64,000 nucleotides of DNA from Mycolicibacterium parafortuitum (lineage in GTDB: Bacteria > Actinomycetota > Actinomycetes > Mycobacteriales > Mycobacteriaceae): positions 49,586 to 113,585 of the forward strand of contig NZ_MVID01000023.1 in assembly GCF_002086815.1 (NCBI RefSeq), read 5' to 3'. Of this stretch, positions 44,908-53,214 are shown in pieces. The position numbers and the translations under genes were made by a program. Position 1 is the first letter of the stretch; every line of letters begins with the position of its first letter. Under the pieces are notes generated by a model. That model was not told the origin of the DNA. It ran no database searches and was given only the letters and a program-made list of their open reading frames with translations.

Positions 44908-45776
44908 GTATGTCCTTCGATCCCGGCGAACAGGTCGGTCTCGGGGAGCACCACCGGCACCCGGGACCTGGCCAGCTCGAACTCCTCGGTCGGCCACAGC
45001 CGCTGTTGCCACTCCATCGGAGTGGTGAAGAAAAAGCTCTTGGGGTCGATCTGGGTCGCGTGCGCCAGCAGCGCCTCATCGCGCTGCGCGAAATACTTCG
45101 AGCACTCGATCCGGGTCGTGACCCGCTTGTCGAGGACGTCGTCATCGGGATCCCACTTCTCCAGCCATTTGGCGAAGGGGCCCTCCTCGCCGTGCTTGGC
45201 GAACTCGTCCTGCAGCACCTGCATGCGCTGCCGCAGGAACCCGTGGTTGTAGTACAGCTTCAGCACGTTCCAGGGCTCGCCGGCGTCCGGGTACAGCAGA
45301 TGGTCTCCGGCGGCCTCGTACGCGGCGACGGACACCTGGTGGCACCTGATGTGGTCCGGGTGCGGATAGCCGCCGTTCTCGTCGTAGGTCGTCATCACAT
45401 GCGGTTTGAACTCCCGGATCACCCGCACCAGCGCCTCGGTGGGCCGCTCCAGCGGCTCGAGTGCGAAGCACCCGTCCGGCAGCGGCGGCAGCGGGTCACC
45501 CTCGGGCAGCCCCGAGTCGACGAAGCCCAGCCAGCGGTGCTCGACACCGAGAATCTCGGCGGCGCGGGCCATCTCGTCGATCCGGATCTCGTGGATCCGC
45601 CCGTGCACCTCCGGCAGATCCATCGCCGGGTTGAGGATGTCCCCGCGTTCGCCGCCGGTCAGCGTCACGACCATCACGCGCACGCCCTCGTCGACGTAAC
45701 GCGCCATCGTCGCGGCACCCTTGCTGGACTCGTCGTCGGGGTGCGCGTGTACGGCCATCAACCGGAGTTCGCTCAA
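44904..45776 (-). CDS. mca: Mycothiol S-conjugate amidase
   Basis: The 290-residue zinc amidase has AHPDDES at 11-17 with metal His12 and Asp15 in the LmbE/MshB fold, TGGERGDILNPAM, YDENGGYPHPDHIR with the third metal His, and TRIECSKYF. It cleaves mycothiol conjugates of toxins to a mercapturic acid for export plus GlcN-Ins. TTG 45776 is chosen because it gives MSELRLMAVHAHPDDE, the Mca start, with GAAGGACCAGG upstream. It heads the operon with Rv1083- and Rv1084-type genes. Confidence 0.94.
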   Translation of the reverse strand: MSELRLMAVHAHPDDESSKGAATMARYVDEGVRVMVVTLTGGERGDILNPAMDLPEVHGRIHEIRIDEMARAAEILGVEHRWLGFVDSGLPEGDPLPPLPDGCFALEPLERPTEALVRVIREFKPHVMTTYDENGGYPHPDHIRCHQVSVAAYEAAGDHLLYPDAGEPWNVLKLYYNHGFLRQRMQVLQDEFAKHGEEGPFAKWLEKWDPDDDVLDKRVTTRIECSKYFAQRDEALLAHATQIDPKSFFFTTPMEWQQRLWPTEEFELARSRVPVVLPETDLFAGIEGHT

Positions 45777-45842
45777 CCTGGTCCTTCTCAGCTGTTCGCT
45801 CGCGTGGGGACTCACGCTTGGGTTCAACAACGCGCGTGGTCC

Positions 45843-45865
45843 TATAGTTCCAGGTCTAGTAGACC
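45843..45865. promoter_or_regulatory. Promoter with palindrome between mca and DUF4307 genes
   Basis: TATAGT at 45843-45848 is a good -10 for the forward gene. Five bases later GGTCTAGTAGACC (45853-45865) is a perfect 6+1+6 inverted repeat placed around the predicted start point, where a repressor would block initiation. It sits in the 105-base divergent region between mca and the DUF4307 gene. No regulator is known. Confidence 0.4.
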
Positions 45866-45881
45866 CATCCGACCGACGGGC

Positions 45882-46316
45882 ATGCAAAACGAGATGATCG
45901 AGCGTCCCACCACCCGCTATGGCGGAAAACAGCTACCGCGGCGCACCCGCCGATGGATCGTCGTCGGTCTCTTCGCGCTGGTCATCGTCGCCGGCATCGT
46001 GATCGCCACGGTCGCGTTCAGCCGCTTCGGCACCGGCGACGTCAAAGGCGAGATGGCCGGATACCGGCTGGTGGACCCGCACACCGTCGATGTGACGATC
46101 AGCGTGACCCGTGACGACCCGGCGCGCCCTGTGGTCTGCATCGTGCGCGCCCGCAGCAAGGACGGCGACGAGACCGGGCGCCGCGAGGTGCTCGTCGGAC
46201 CGTCGACCGAGAAGACGGTGCAGGTCACGGCCACGGTCAAGTCGAGCAGGCCCGCCGTCATGGGCGATATCTACGGGTGCGGCATCGACGTGCCGTCGTA
46301 CCTGGTCAACCCCTGA
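45882..46316 (+). CDS. DUF4307 membrane protein (Rv1081c type)
   Basis: The 144-residue protein has a basic N-terminus (RYGGKQLPRRTRR), one transmembrane helix (WIVVGLFALVIVAGIVIATV) and an extracytoplasmic DUF4307 domain with a beta-sandwich pattern (YRLVDPHTVDVTISVTRDD, PVVCIVRARSKDGDE, DIYGCGIDVPS) carrying two cysteines that could pair. Start ATG 45882 or 45894. Corresponds to Rv1081c, conserved between mca and greA. Role unknown. Confidence 0.85.
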   Translation: MQNEMIERPTTRYGGKQLPRRTRRWIVVGLFALVIVAGIVIATVAFSRFGTGDVKGEMAGYRLVDPHTVDVTISVTRDDPARPVVCIVRARSKDGDETGRREVLVGPSTEKTVQVTATVKSSRPAVMGDIYGCGIDVPSYLVNP

Positions 46317-46563
46317 TAGGCGGGTATCCGTCGGAGATCGGCCTGCGAAATTCCGGATTCCCGGTATCGCGCCGGTGGTATGGTTGGCGGATACACGGTT
46401 CCTGCTGGGGCCGTGTATTGCTGCATTTTGGAGCTCAGAACCGAAGCTCGACTGCGGCAGTACACGTTCGACAGCCCCGCCCGTGGCGAAACCTCCACAA
46501 CGCGACATCTGCACATCTTCACAAAAGCGACACAGCGCCAATCAACCAAGACAGGAGCGCGAC

Positions 46564-47058
46564 ATGACTGACACCCAGGTCACCTGGCTCACCGAGGAGT
46601 CCTACGACCGGTTGAAGGCCGAGCTCGATCAGCTGATCGCCAACCGCCCCGTCATCGCCGCCGAGATCAACGACCGCCGCGAAGAGGGCGATCTGCGCGA
46701 GAACGGCGGCTACCACGCCGCCCGCGAGCAGCAGGGCCAGGAAGAGGCGCGCATCCGCCAGCTGCAGGAGCTGCTGAACAACGCCAAGGTCGGCGAGGCG
46801 CCCAAGCAGTCCGGCGTCGCGCTGCCCGGCTCGGTCGTCAAGGTCTACTACGACGACGACGAGAACGACACCGAGACGTTCCTGATCGGCACCCGCGAGC
46901 AGGGCGTCAGCGACGGCAAGATCGAGGTCTACTCGCCGAACTCGCCGCTCGGCGGTGCGCTGATCGACGCGAAGGTCGGCGAGTCCCGTACCTACACCGT
47001 GCCCAGCGGAAACACCGTCAAGGTCACCCTCGTCAGCGCGGAGCCCTGGCACGGCTGA
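46564..47058 (+). CDS. greA: Transcription elongation factor GreA
   Basis: The 164-residue protein has the GreA layout: an N-terminal antiparallel coiled coil (about 8-80) whose tip NDRREEGDLRENGGY carries the acidic residues inserted into RNA polymerase to stimulate transcript cleavage, then the globular FKBP-like domain with VYSPNSPLGGALIDAKVGE. Slightly longer than E. coli GreA. CAGGAGCG lies before ATG 46564. About 250 bases upstream hold no recognised gene and probably its promoter. Corresponds to Rv1080c. Confidence 0.95.
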   Translation: MTDTQVTWLTEESYDRLKAELDQLIANRPVIAAEINDRREEGDLRENGGYHAAREQQGQEEARIRQLQELLNNAKVGEAPKQSGVALPGSVVKVYYDDDENDTETFLIGTREQGVSDGKIEVYSPNSPLGGALIDAKVGESRTYTVPSGNTVKVTLVSAEPWHG

Positions 47059-47069
47059 CCGAGCCCTTC

Positions 47070-47768
47070 ATGGCCCGGATCGCAGAGGACTTGTTCCTGC
47101 TGCTGCTGGACAACGCGACCGCGCAACCGGGACTCGATTCCCCGCGCCGGGAGCATGTGCTCGCCGCGGCGTCGCTGCTGGATCTCGCGCTCGGCTGTCG
47201 GGTCCGCCCGGCGGTCGACGGCGAAGCCGTCCCGGCCGGCCGGGGTGGCGAAGCCGTCCCTGCCGGCCGGCTCCTGGTGCTGGCCGCGCCCGGACCGGTC
47301 GACCCGCTCGACGCACCGGCCCTGGCGCTACTGCAGAGCCGGCCGCTGAGTCCGCGGACGGCGATCAAGAAGCTGTCCACCGACATCCAGAAGCGGCTGA
47401 CCGACCATCTGGTGCAGACCGGTCAGATCCGCCGCACCGTGCAGTCGTCGCGGCTGTTCAGCAAGACTTACGCGTACCCGCTGACCAGCCGCGATCGTGT
47501 CGGCCCGGCCCGCACGGCGGTGATGGCCGCGTTGTTCGACCGCACCCCGCCCGCGCCGCCGACGGCGGCGATCATCACCGTGCTGCATGCGGTCGACGGG
47601 CTCGGCGCGTTGCTCAGCCTCAACGACCGCGGCTGGCGCTGGGTGCATGCCCGCGCGGGTGAGATCGCCGCGGGCAGTTGGGTCGACGAGTCGCCGACGG
47701 GGGTGCCCGAGGTCAACCTGGCGGTCACCGCGGCAGCGGTCCGGCAAGCGCTCGCGCAGCTGACCTGA
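47070..47768 (+). CDS. GPP34 (Golgi phosphoprotein 3-like) family protein
   Basis: The 232-residue helical protein fits GPP34: IAEDLFLLLLDNATAQPGL at the N-terminus, AAASLLDLALGCRV, a central TAIKKLSTDIQKRLTDHLVQTGQI and IITVLHAVDGLGALL. Eukaryotic GOLPH3 binds phosphatidylinositol-4-phosphate; the bacterial role is unknown. A 27-base tandem duplication in its N-terminal third (47220-47270) repeats GEAVPAGR. It starts 11 bases after greA, so the two may be co-transcribed. Confidence 0.8.
   Translation: MARIAEDLFLLLLDNATAQPGLDSPRREHVLAAASLLDLALGCRVRPAVDGEAVPAGRGGEAVPAGRLLVLAAPGPVDPLDAPALALLQSRPLSPRTAIKKLSTDIQKRLTDHLVQTGQIRRTVQSSRLFSKTYAYPLTSRDRVGPARTAVMAALFDRTPPAPPTAAIITVLHAVDGLGALLSLNDRGWRWVHARAGEIAAGSWVDESPTGVPEVNLAVTAAAVRQALAQLT
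47220..47270. repeat. 27-bp tandem duplication inside the GPP34 gene
   Basis: GGCGAAGCCGTCCCGGCCGG at 47220 recurs with one change starting at 47247, a period of exactly 27 bases (nine codons), so the protein reads GEAVPAGRG-GEAVPAGR. The frame is kept. Such short in-frame duplications arise by slippage and are variable between strains. Confidence 0.75.
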
Positions 47769-47779
47769 CCCCAGGTCAG
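47760..47779. terminator. Hairpin between convergent GPP34 and metB genes
   Basis: CTGACCT at 47760-47766 and AGGTCAG at 47773-47779 form a 7-bp stem with a 6-base loop that includes the GPP34 stop codon. It could terminate both convergent transcripts. No U-tract is present. Confidence 0.4.
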
Positions 47780-47784
47780 AAACG

Positions 47785-48957
47785 CTAGGCGAGCGCCTGC
47801 TCGACATCGCCGAGCAGATCCGCGACGTCCTCGATGCCGACCGACAGCCGCACCAGGTCGTCGGGGACCTCCAGCTGCGAGCCGGCGGTCGACGCGTGCG
47901 TCATCGCACCCGGGTACTCGATCAGCGACTCCACCCCGCCCAGCGACTCGGCGAGGATGAAGATCTCGGTGCGCGCACAGAAATCGCGCGCGGCCTGCGG
48001 CCCGCCGCGCAACCGCACGGAGACCATCCCGCCGAAACCGCTCATCTGCCGGGCCGCCACGTCGTGGTTCGGGTGCGACGGCAGCCCCGGGTAGAGCACC
48101 GTGCCGACGGCGGGGTGCCCGTCCAGGAACTCGGCGATCGCCGCGGCGTTCTCGCTGTGCCGCTGCATCCGCAGCGGCAGCGTCTTGAGGCCGCGGATGG
48201 TCAGGTACGCGTCGAAGGGGCCCGGTACCGCACCCGCGCCGTTCTGCAGGAACGCGAACTTCTCGTCGAGCGCCTCGTCGTTGGTCAGCAGCGCTCCCCC
48301 GACGACGTCGGAGTGCCCGCCGATGTACTTCGTGGTCGAGTGCAGCACGATGTCCGCGCCGAGCGACAGCGGCTGCTGCAGCGCGGGTGAGGCGAACGTG
48401 TTGTCCACCAACACTTTTGCGTTCTTGGCCGCGCCGATCTCGGCGATCGCCGCGATGTCGGCGATCGACAGCAGCGGGTTGGTCGGCGTCTCGATCCAGA
48501 TCAGCTTGGTGCGGTCACTGACGGCGGCGCGCACGTGGTCGAGGTCCGACAGCGCGACCGCGGTGTAGCTGATGCCCCACAGGCTGAACACCTTGTCGAT
48601 GAGCCGGAACGTGCCGCCGTAGGCGTCGTCGGGGATCACCAGGTGGTCGCCGGGGCGCAGCACCGCGCGGAGCACGCAGTCGGTGGCCGCCATGCCGGAA
48701 CTGAACGCCCGGCCGTAGGACGCACCCTCCATCGCCGCGAGCGCACCCTCGAGCACCGACCGCGTCGGGTTACCGGTGCGGGCGTATTCGAACCCGCCCC
48801 GCAGCCCGCCGACACCGTCCTGGGCGAAGGTCGAACTCGCATAGATCGGCGGGTTGACCACCCCGGTCGCCGGGTCGGGCCGGTAACCGGCGTGAATGGC
48901 CTTGGTGGCCGGCCCGTAGGCCCGGTAATGGTCGACCGCGCTCGTCTGCTCACCCAT
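47785..48957 (-). CDS. metB: Cystathionine gamma-synthase/lyase (MetB, Rv1079 type)
   Basis: The 390-residue PLP enzyme has the Cys/Met-metabolism fold: YARTGNPTRSVLEGALAAMEG, SSGMAATDCVLRAVLRPGD, DDAYGGTFRL and the PLP lysine in LHSTTKYIGGHSDVVGG. Family members act as gamma-synthase or gamma-lyase; next to cbs it probably converts cystathionine to cysteine (reverse transsulfuration) or makes it from homoserine esters. Corresponds to Rv1079. The RDD gene lies 9 bases upstream of its start region on the same strand. Confidence 0.93.
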   Translation of the reverse strand: MGEQTSAVDHYRAYGPATKAIHAGYRPDPATGVVNPPIYASSTFAQDGVGGLRGGFEYARTGNPTRSVLEGALAAMEGASYGRAFSSGMAATDCVLRAVLRPGDHLVIPDDAYGGTFRLIDKVFSLWGISYTAVALSDLDHVRAAVSDRTKLIWIETPTNPLLSIADIAAIAEIGAAKNAKVLVDNTFASPALQQPLSLGADIVLHSTTKYIGGHSDVVGGALLTNDEALDEKFAFLQNGAGAVPGPFDAYLTIRGLKTLPLRMQRHSENAAAIAEFLDGHPAVGTVLYPGLPSHPNHDVAARQMSGFGGMVSVRLRGGPQAARDFCARTEIFILAESLGGVESLIEYPGAMTHASTAGSQLEVPDDLVRLSVGIEDVADLLGDVEQALA

Positions 48958-48966
48958 GCCGCCAGG

Positions 48967-49410
48967 CTAGCCGGGAGCCCGCCCTCGCCGGTCGAGGGGC
49001 ACACAGACGGTGCCCATCAGCTTGTCGGCCAGCGTCTGGCGCTTGGCGTCCCACAGCGGGAACAGGAAGCCGATCCCGCAGATCGCCGCGTCCACCACAT
49101 GGACCAGCTGACGCAGCAGCGAGGAGCCGGATCCGATTGGCCGCCAGGTGTTCTCGGCGACCACCCGGATCCGCGCCACCGACTTGCCGAGGCTCGCGCC
49201 CGTGCGGCCCTGCCGGTAGCCGAAATTCCATCCCAGATAGCCGACGCTGAACGCGAACGTCAGCGCGGCCAGCATCCCGCTCTGCGGTGCGTTGACCGCG
49301 GTACAGGACACCCCGCCGTGTTCGTAGGTGACGCAGTCGGTCACCGCGGCGCGGATGGCCGCGCCCTCCCACATCCCCCAGGCGACGAGCAGCGGCAGCG
49401 CGTCGAGCAC
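48967..49410 (-). CDS. RDD-family membrane protein (C-terminal half of pra-type protein)
   Basis: The 147-residue protein from GTG 49410 has four hydrophobic segments and the RDD features GYRQGRTGASLGKSVARIRVV and LFPLWDAKRQTLADKLM, very like the C-terminal domain of proline-rich antigen Pra (Rv1078). The frame is open to 49500, just after a TGA at 49501-49503, and that stretch reads YASWLRRAAAA, the expected first helix of the domain, but offers no ATG, GTG or TTG. So either a CTG start is used, the first helix is clipped, or a frameshift exists near 49470-49500. It overlaps the end of the upstream gene if extended. Confidence 0.7.
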   Translation of the reverse strand: MLDALPLLVAWGMWEGAAIRAAVTDCVTYEHGGVSCTAVNAPQSGMLAALTFAFSVGYLGWNFGYRQGRTGASLGKSVARIRVVAENTWRPIGSGSSLLRQLVHVVDAAICGIGFLFPLWDAKRQTLADKLMGTVCVPLDRRGRAPG

Positions 49411-49468
49411 CGCCGCCGCGGCCCGCCGCAGCCAGGACGCGTAGGCGTCTCTACGGGGTGGCAGAGGC

Positions 49469-50449
49469 TTACGGGGTAGCGGGAGCCACGGGTCCGCCGG
49501 TCAGCGACCGGTAGGCGTAGACGAGGTACAGCACCGCCAGTGGGACGGTCACGATCAGGCCGATGTAGCAGAGGAACGAGCCGACCGAGATCAGCACGTT
49601 GAAGATCAGCCAGGTCAGGAACACCTGCAGGAAGTTCGCCTTGGTGACCGCGATGCTGGCTTTGATGCCGTCGATCGCCGACAGGTTGCGGTCCACGATG
49701 AACACCGTGGTGAACAGCGCGAAGATCGACACGATCAGGCCCGGGATCACACACAGCAGCGATCCGATCGAGGTCGCCACACCGACGATCAGCGATGCGA
49801 CGACGACCGCGCCGATGTTGCGCGGCCTGAAGAACGACCCGAACTCGACCTTCTGCCCATTGGCGATGTCGAGCACACCGGCCAGGTACGCCGCCGAAAT
49901 CGCCCCTGCCACAACGAACAGCACGATCAGGCCGAGGAACAGGATGATCGTGGCGGCGGGGCCGAGATCCAGCGACATCCCGGAGCCGTCGGCTCCCGAG
50001 TACGACGTGTAGTCGGCCGGGAACATGCTGGTCAGGCCGAAGATGATCGCGCCGAGCACACCGATGATCAACGCGTAGACGATCGTCGGGATGATCAGCG
50101 GCCCGGCGTTCTTGCTGAATTTGTTGAACGCCCATCCGAAGCCGGCGCCGACGTCCACCGACGGACGGGTCGGCTGCGGCGGAAAGCCCTGTCCCGGCGG
50201 GGGATAGCCGCCGTAGCCGGGCGGCGGGGCCGGGTATCCGGGAGGAGGCGGCGGCGGATAGCCGCCCCCGGGAGGAGGCGGCGGCGGGTAACCACCCCCG
50301 GGCGGTGGCGGCGGGTAGCCACCGGTCGGAGGAGGCGGATACGCGCCACCAGCGCCGGGAGGCGGGAAACCACCACCAGGTGGGGGCGGCGGCGGGTAAC
50401 CCTCGGGCGGAGGAGGCGGGTAGCCGCCGGGCGGTGGGTTCTCGGTCAT
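49469..50449 (-). CDS. Proline-rich-repeat membrane protein at the pra locus
   Basis: The 326-residue protein begins MTENPPPGGYPPPPPEGYP and runs about 105 residues of GGYPPPPP-type repeats, matching the N-terminus of Pra. The rest is a six-helix membrane domain (FNKFSKNAGPLIIPTIVYA, then several Ile/Val-rich helices with CVIPGLIVSIFALFTTVFIV), unlike the RDD domain of Pra. ATG 50449 was chosen since AGGGAG lies 8 bases upstream; ATG 50455 is too close. Pro-rich tails of this kind are cytoplasmic or surface scaffolds. The RDD domain follows as a separate gene. Confidence 0.8.
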   Translation of the reverse strand: MTENPPPGGYPPPPPEGYPPPPPPGGGFPPPGAGGAYPPPPTGGYPPPPPGGGYPPPPPPGGGYPPPPPPGYPAPPPGYGGYPPPGQGFPPQPTRPSVDVGAGFGWAFNKFSKNAGPLIIPTIVYALIIGVLGAIIFGLTSMFPADYTSYSGADGSGMSLDLGPAATIILFLGLIVLFVVAGAISAAYLAGVLDIANGQKVEFGSFFRPRNIGAVVVASLIVGVATSIGSLLCVIPGLIVSIFALFTTVFIVDRNLSAIDGIKASIAVTKANFLQVFLTWLIFNVLISVGSFLCYIGLIVTVPLAVLYLVYAYRSLTGGPVAPATP

Positions 50450-50551
50450 CGACATCTCCCTAGAGTTCGCTCTCCGAGCCGGTAACAAGCGTGCACCCTA
50501 CCGGAGGCAGAGCTCGGAGCAGCGGCTTCGCCGCGGATGCCGGGCGCCGTG

Positions 50552-51946
50552 TCAGTGCCGCGGCGACTCGTCGGACAGGTACCCGAGCAGGTCGTGGCGA
50601 GTCAGCACGCCGGCCGGCTTGCCCTCTTCGACGACCATCACCGCGTCGCATTCGCGCAGCATCTTCGCCGCGGCGCTGACCGGTTCGCCTGCGCCGATGA
50701 GCGGCAGCGGCGGGCTCATGTGCTTGGCGACGGCATCGTTGAGCTTGGCGCGGCCCTCGAACACCGCGGAGACCAGATCGCGCTCGGACACACTGCCCGC
50801 GACCTCGCCTGCCATCACCGGCGGCTCGGCGCCGACGACCGGCATCTGCGACACGCCGTACTCACGCAGGATCCCGATGGCGTCGCGGACCGTCTCCGAC
50901 GGGTGGGTGTGTACGAGCGCGGGCAGCGCCCCGGACTTCGCGCGCAGCACGTCACCGACGGTGGACTCCGCGACCGAGCCGTCCAGCCGGGTGCGCAGGA
51001 AGCCGTAGGAGGACATCCAGCCGTCGTTGAAGATCTTCGACAGGTAGCCGCGCCCGCCGTCGGGCAGCAGGACCACGACGACGGCGTCGGGGCCCTCGCG
51101 TTCGGCGACCCGCACGGCGCCGACCACGGCCATCCCGCACGATCCGCCGACCAGCAGCGCCTCCTCGCGGGCGAGCCGCCGCGTCATGTCGAACGAGTCG
51201 GCGTCGGACACCGCGATGATCTCGTCGGGCACCGTCGGGTCGTAGGCCGACGGCCAGAAGTCCTCGCCGACCCCCTCGACCAGGTACGGGCGTCCGGTGC
51301 CGCCGGAGTAGACCGATCCCTCCGGGTCGACGCCGACGACCTTGACCTTCCCGCCGGACACCTCCTTGAGGTAGCGGCCGGCGCCCGTGATCGTCCCGCC
51401 GGTGCCGACCCCGGCGACGAAGTGGGTGATCTTGCCGTCGGTGTCGGCCCAGATCTCGGGTCCGGTGGTCTCGTAGTGGCTCTCCGGGCCCATCGGGTTG
51501 GAGTACTGATCGGGTTTCCACGCGCCGTCGATCTCCTCGACCAGCCGGTTCGAGACGCTGTAGTAGCTGGCCGGGTCGTCCGGGGCGACCGCCGTCGGGC
51601 ACACCACGACCTCGGCGCCGTAGGCCCGCAGAACGTTCTGCTTGTCCTCGCTGACCTTGTCGGGGCACACGAAGATGCACTTGTAGCCCCGCTGCTGCGC
51701 GACGATCGCGAGGCCGACACCGGTGTTGCCGGACGTCGGCTCGACGATGGTGCCGCCCGGTTTGAGCGCGCCGCTGGCTTCGGCCGCGTCGATCATCTTG
51801 ATCGCGATGCGGTCCTTGGAGCTGCCGCCCGGGTTGAGGTATTCGATCTTGGCGGCGACCAGGCCGGCGCCCGGCGGGACCACCGAGTTCAGCTGAACCA
51901 GTGGGGTGTTGCCGATGAGCTCACTGACGTGCCTGGCGATCCGCAT
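50552..51946 (-). CDS. cbs: Cystathionine beta-synthase
   Basis: The 464-residue enzyme combines a fold-type II PLP domain (ELIGNTPLVQL, PLP Lys44 in PGGSSKDRIA, PTSGNTGVGLA, GTGGTITGAGRYL) with a C-terminal pair of CBS repeats (about 335-460) that bind adenosyl ligands; mycobacterial Cbs is reported to be stabilised by SAM. It condenses serine and homocysteine to cystathionine. There is no haem domain. Corresponds to Rv1077. The lipU-like gene ends 29 bases upstream on the same strand, so they may share a transcript. Confidence 0.95.
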   Translation of the reverse strand: MRIARHVSELIGNTPLVQLNSVVPPGAGLVAAKIEYLNPGGSSKDRIAIKMIDAAEASGALKPGGTIVEPTSGNTGVGLAIVAQQRGYKCIFVCPDKVSEDKQNVLRAYGAEVVVCPTAVAPDDPASYYSVSNRLVEEIDGAWKPDQYSNPMGPESHYETTGPEIWADTDGKITHFVAGVGTGGTITGAGRYLKEVSGGKVKVVGVDPEGSVYSGGTGRPYLVEGVGEDFWPSAYDPTVPDEIIAVSDADSFDMTRRLAREEALLVGGSCGMAVVGAVRVAEREGPDAVVVVLLPDGGRGYLSKIFNDGWMSSYGFLRTRLDGSVAESTVGDVLRAKSGALPALVHTHPSETVRDAIGILREYGVSQMPVVGAEPPVMAGEVAGSVSERDLVSAVFEGRAKLNDAVAKHMSPPLPLIGAGEPVSAAAKMLRECDAVMVVEEGKPAGVLTRHDLLGYLSDESPRH

Positions 51947-51975
51947 GTGTCCATGGTGTCAGGCCCGCGGATCGA

Positions 51976-53046
51976 CTACCAGGTGGCCTCTCGGATGTAC
52001 TCGCCGATCTGTTTGATAGAGCGCGTCGCTTCCGGGACCGCGGGCGAGCCGAGCTGGAAGACATGCATCTGACCAGGCCAGATCCGCACCTCGACGGGTA
52101 CGCCCGACTCGGCGAGCAGGCGCGCGGCCTTGCGTGCGTCGCTCAGCAGCACCTCGGAGCCCGACACGTGGATCAGCGTGCGCGGCAGGCCGGGCTCGAT
52201 GTGGTCGAGCGGTTCGTAGACCTGCTCGGCGACGCCGTCGACGATGCGGCGGGACGCGGCGTCCTCGATCAGCTCGACCAGGGCGTGGAACGCCTTCGGC
52301 GGGAACATCGCGTCGGTGCGGGCGTTGGGGTGCTCGGCGCGGGCCTCGTTGTCGATCTCGAACAGCGGCGACATCGTCACGACCGCGGCCGGGGTCTCCC
52401 CGACGAAACCGTTGATGCCCTCGGCCTGCAGGCGTTCGGCGAGCGCGAGTGCGAGGTAGCCGCCCGCGGAGTCGCCGGCAAGCACGATCTGCTCCGGTTC
52501 GTAGCCCGTCTCGCGCAGCCACTTGTACGCGTCGTAGCAGTCGTCGAGTGCGGTGCCGACCGAGTGCTTCGGGATCATCCGGTAGTTGACCACCAGCGCG
52601 GGCGCGTCGGCGAACTTCGACAGCGCCGTGACCAGGCGGCCGTGGGTGTTGACGCCGCACGTCAGGAACGCCCCGCCGTGCAGGTAGAGGATCACGCCGC
52701 GGTTGCCGTCGGCGGGCAGCACGCCCGCGGCGCGCACGAGCTGCGCGGTGCAGTGCGGCAGTTTGATGGTGGCCCGGACGGTGCCCGGCGCGGGCTTGAG
52801 CACCCGGGCGGCGAAGTCGAGCACACCCCACGGCCATGGAAGCTTCGGCGCATAGCTGCCAACGCTCAGGAAGGGTTTTATGGTGGCCATCGCGGCCAGA
52901 TTCAGGATGCGTCCGGCGACGCTGGGGCCGTCCTCGACCACCTCGACCGGAGCCCCGTCCGATACCGGGAATCGACGGTTCTTACGCGTCCTAGCTGCGC
53001 TGATCGCAGCATGAGGAGTCGCTGGAACCTTGCTAGGCGCCGTCAT
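51976..53046 (-). CDS. lipU: HSL-family lipase/esterase (LipU type)
   Basis: The 356-residue protein has the hormone-sensitive-lipase family traits: oxyanion HGGA at 123-126 and nucleophile Ser193 in GDSAGG, an Asp/Glu region SGSEVLLSDARK and a late His in GQMHVFQ. It hydrolyses esters or lipids. The N-terminus (1-60) is longer than M. tuberculosis LipU (about 297 residues), beginning with a basic stretch (AARTRKNRRFP). Start ATG 53046 was preferred over GTG 53055 because of GGAAG about 9 bases upstream. It is divergent from the SGNH gene across an AT-rich region. Confidence 0.88.
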   Translation of the reverse strand: MTAPSKVPATPHAAISAARTRKNRRFPVSDGAPVEVVEDGPSVAGRILNLAAMATIKPFLSVGSYAPKLPWPWGVLDFAARVLKPAPGTVRATIKLPHCTAQLVRAAGVLPADGNRGVILYLHGGAFLTCGVNTHGRLVTALSKFADAPALVVNYRMIPKHSVGTALDDCYDAYKWLRETGYEPEQIVLAGDSAGGYLALALAERLQAEGINGFVGETPAAVVTMSPLFEIDNEARAEHPNARTDAMFPPKAFHALVELIEDAASRRIVDGVAEQVYEPLDHIEPGLPRTLIHVSGSEVLLSDARKAARLLAESGVPVEVRIWPGQMHVFQLGSPAVPEATRSIKQIGEYIREATW

Positions 53047-53214
53047 TGCCACCACTTCCTACGCCGATGTAGAGCCGGGATAAGCCGAGTTATTCAGACA
53101 ACCTCGTAACTTAGCTTGCCACGTGTAACCACTATCACAATTCATTAAACGTTTTTGGTACCGGAGTTGATACCGCACTGTGATCGCGGATTTGCGGTGC
53201 GGCCCCGTTCGACT

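Noticed and set aside
46317..46563. Short frames or a riboswitch in the greA leader
   Set aside because: Frames such as that starting at 46380 have no ribosome site or composition of real proteins, and no known aptamer core was recognised.
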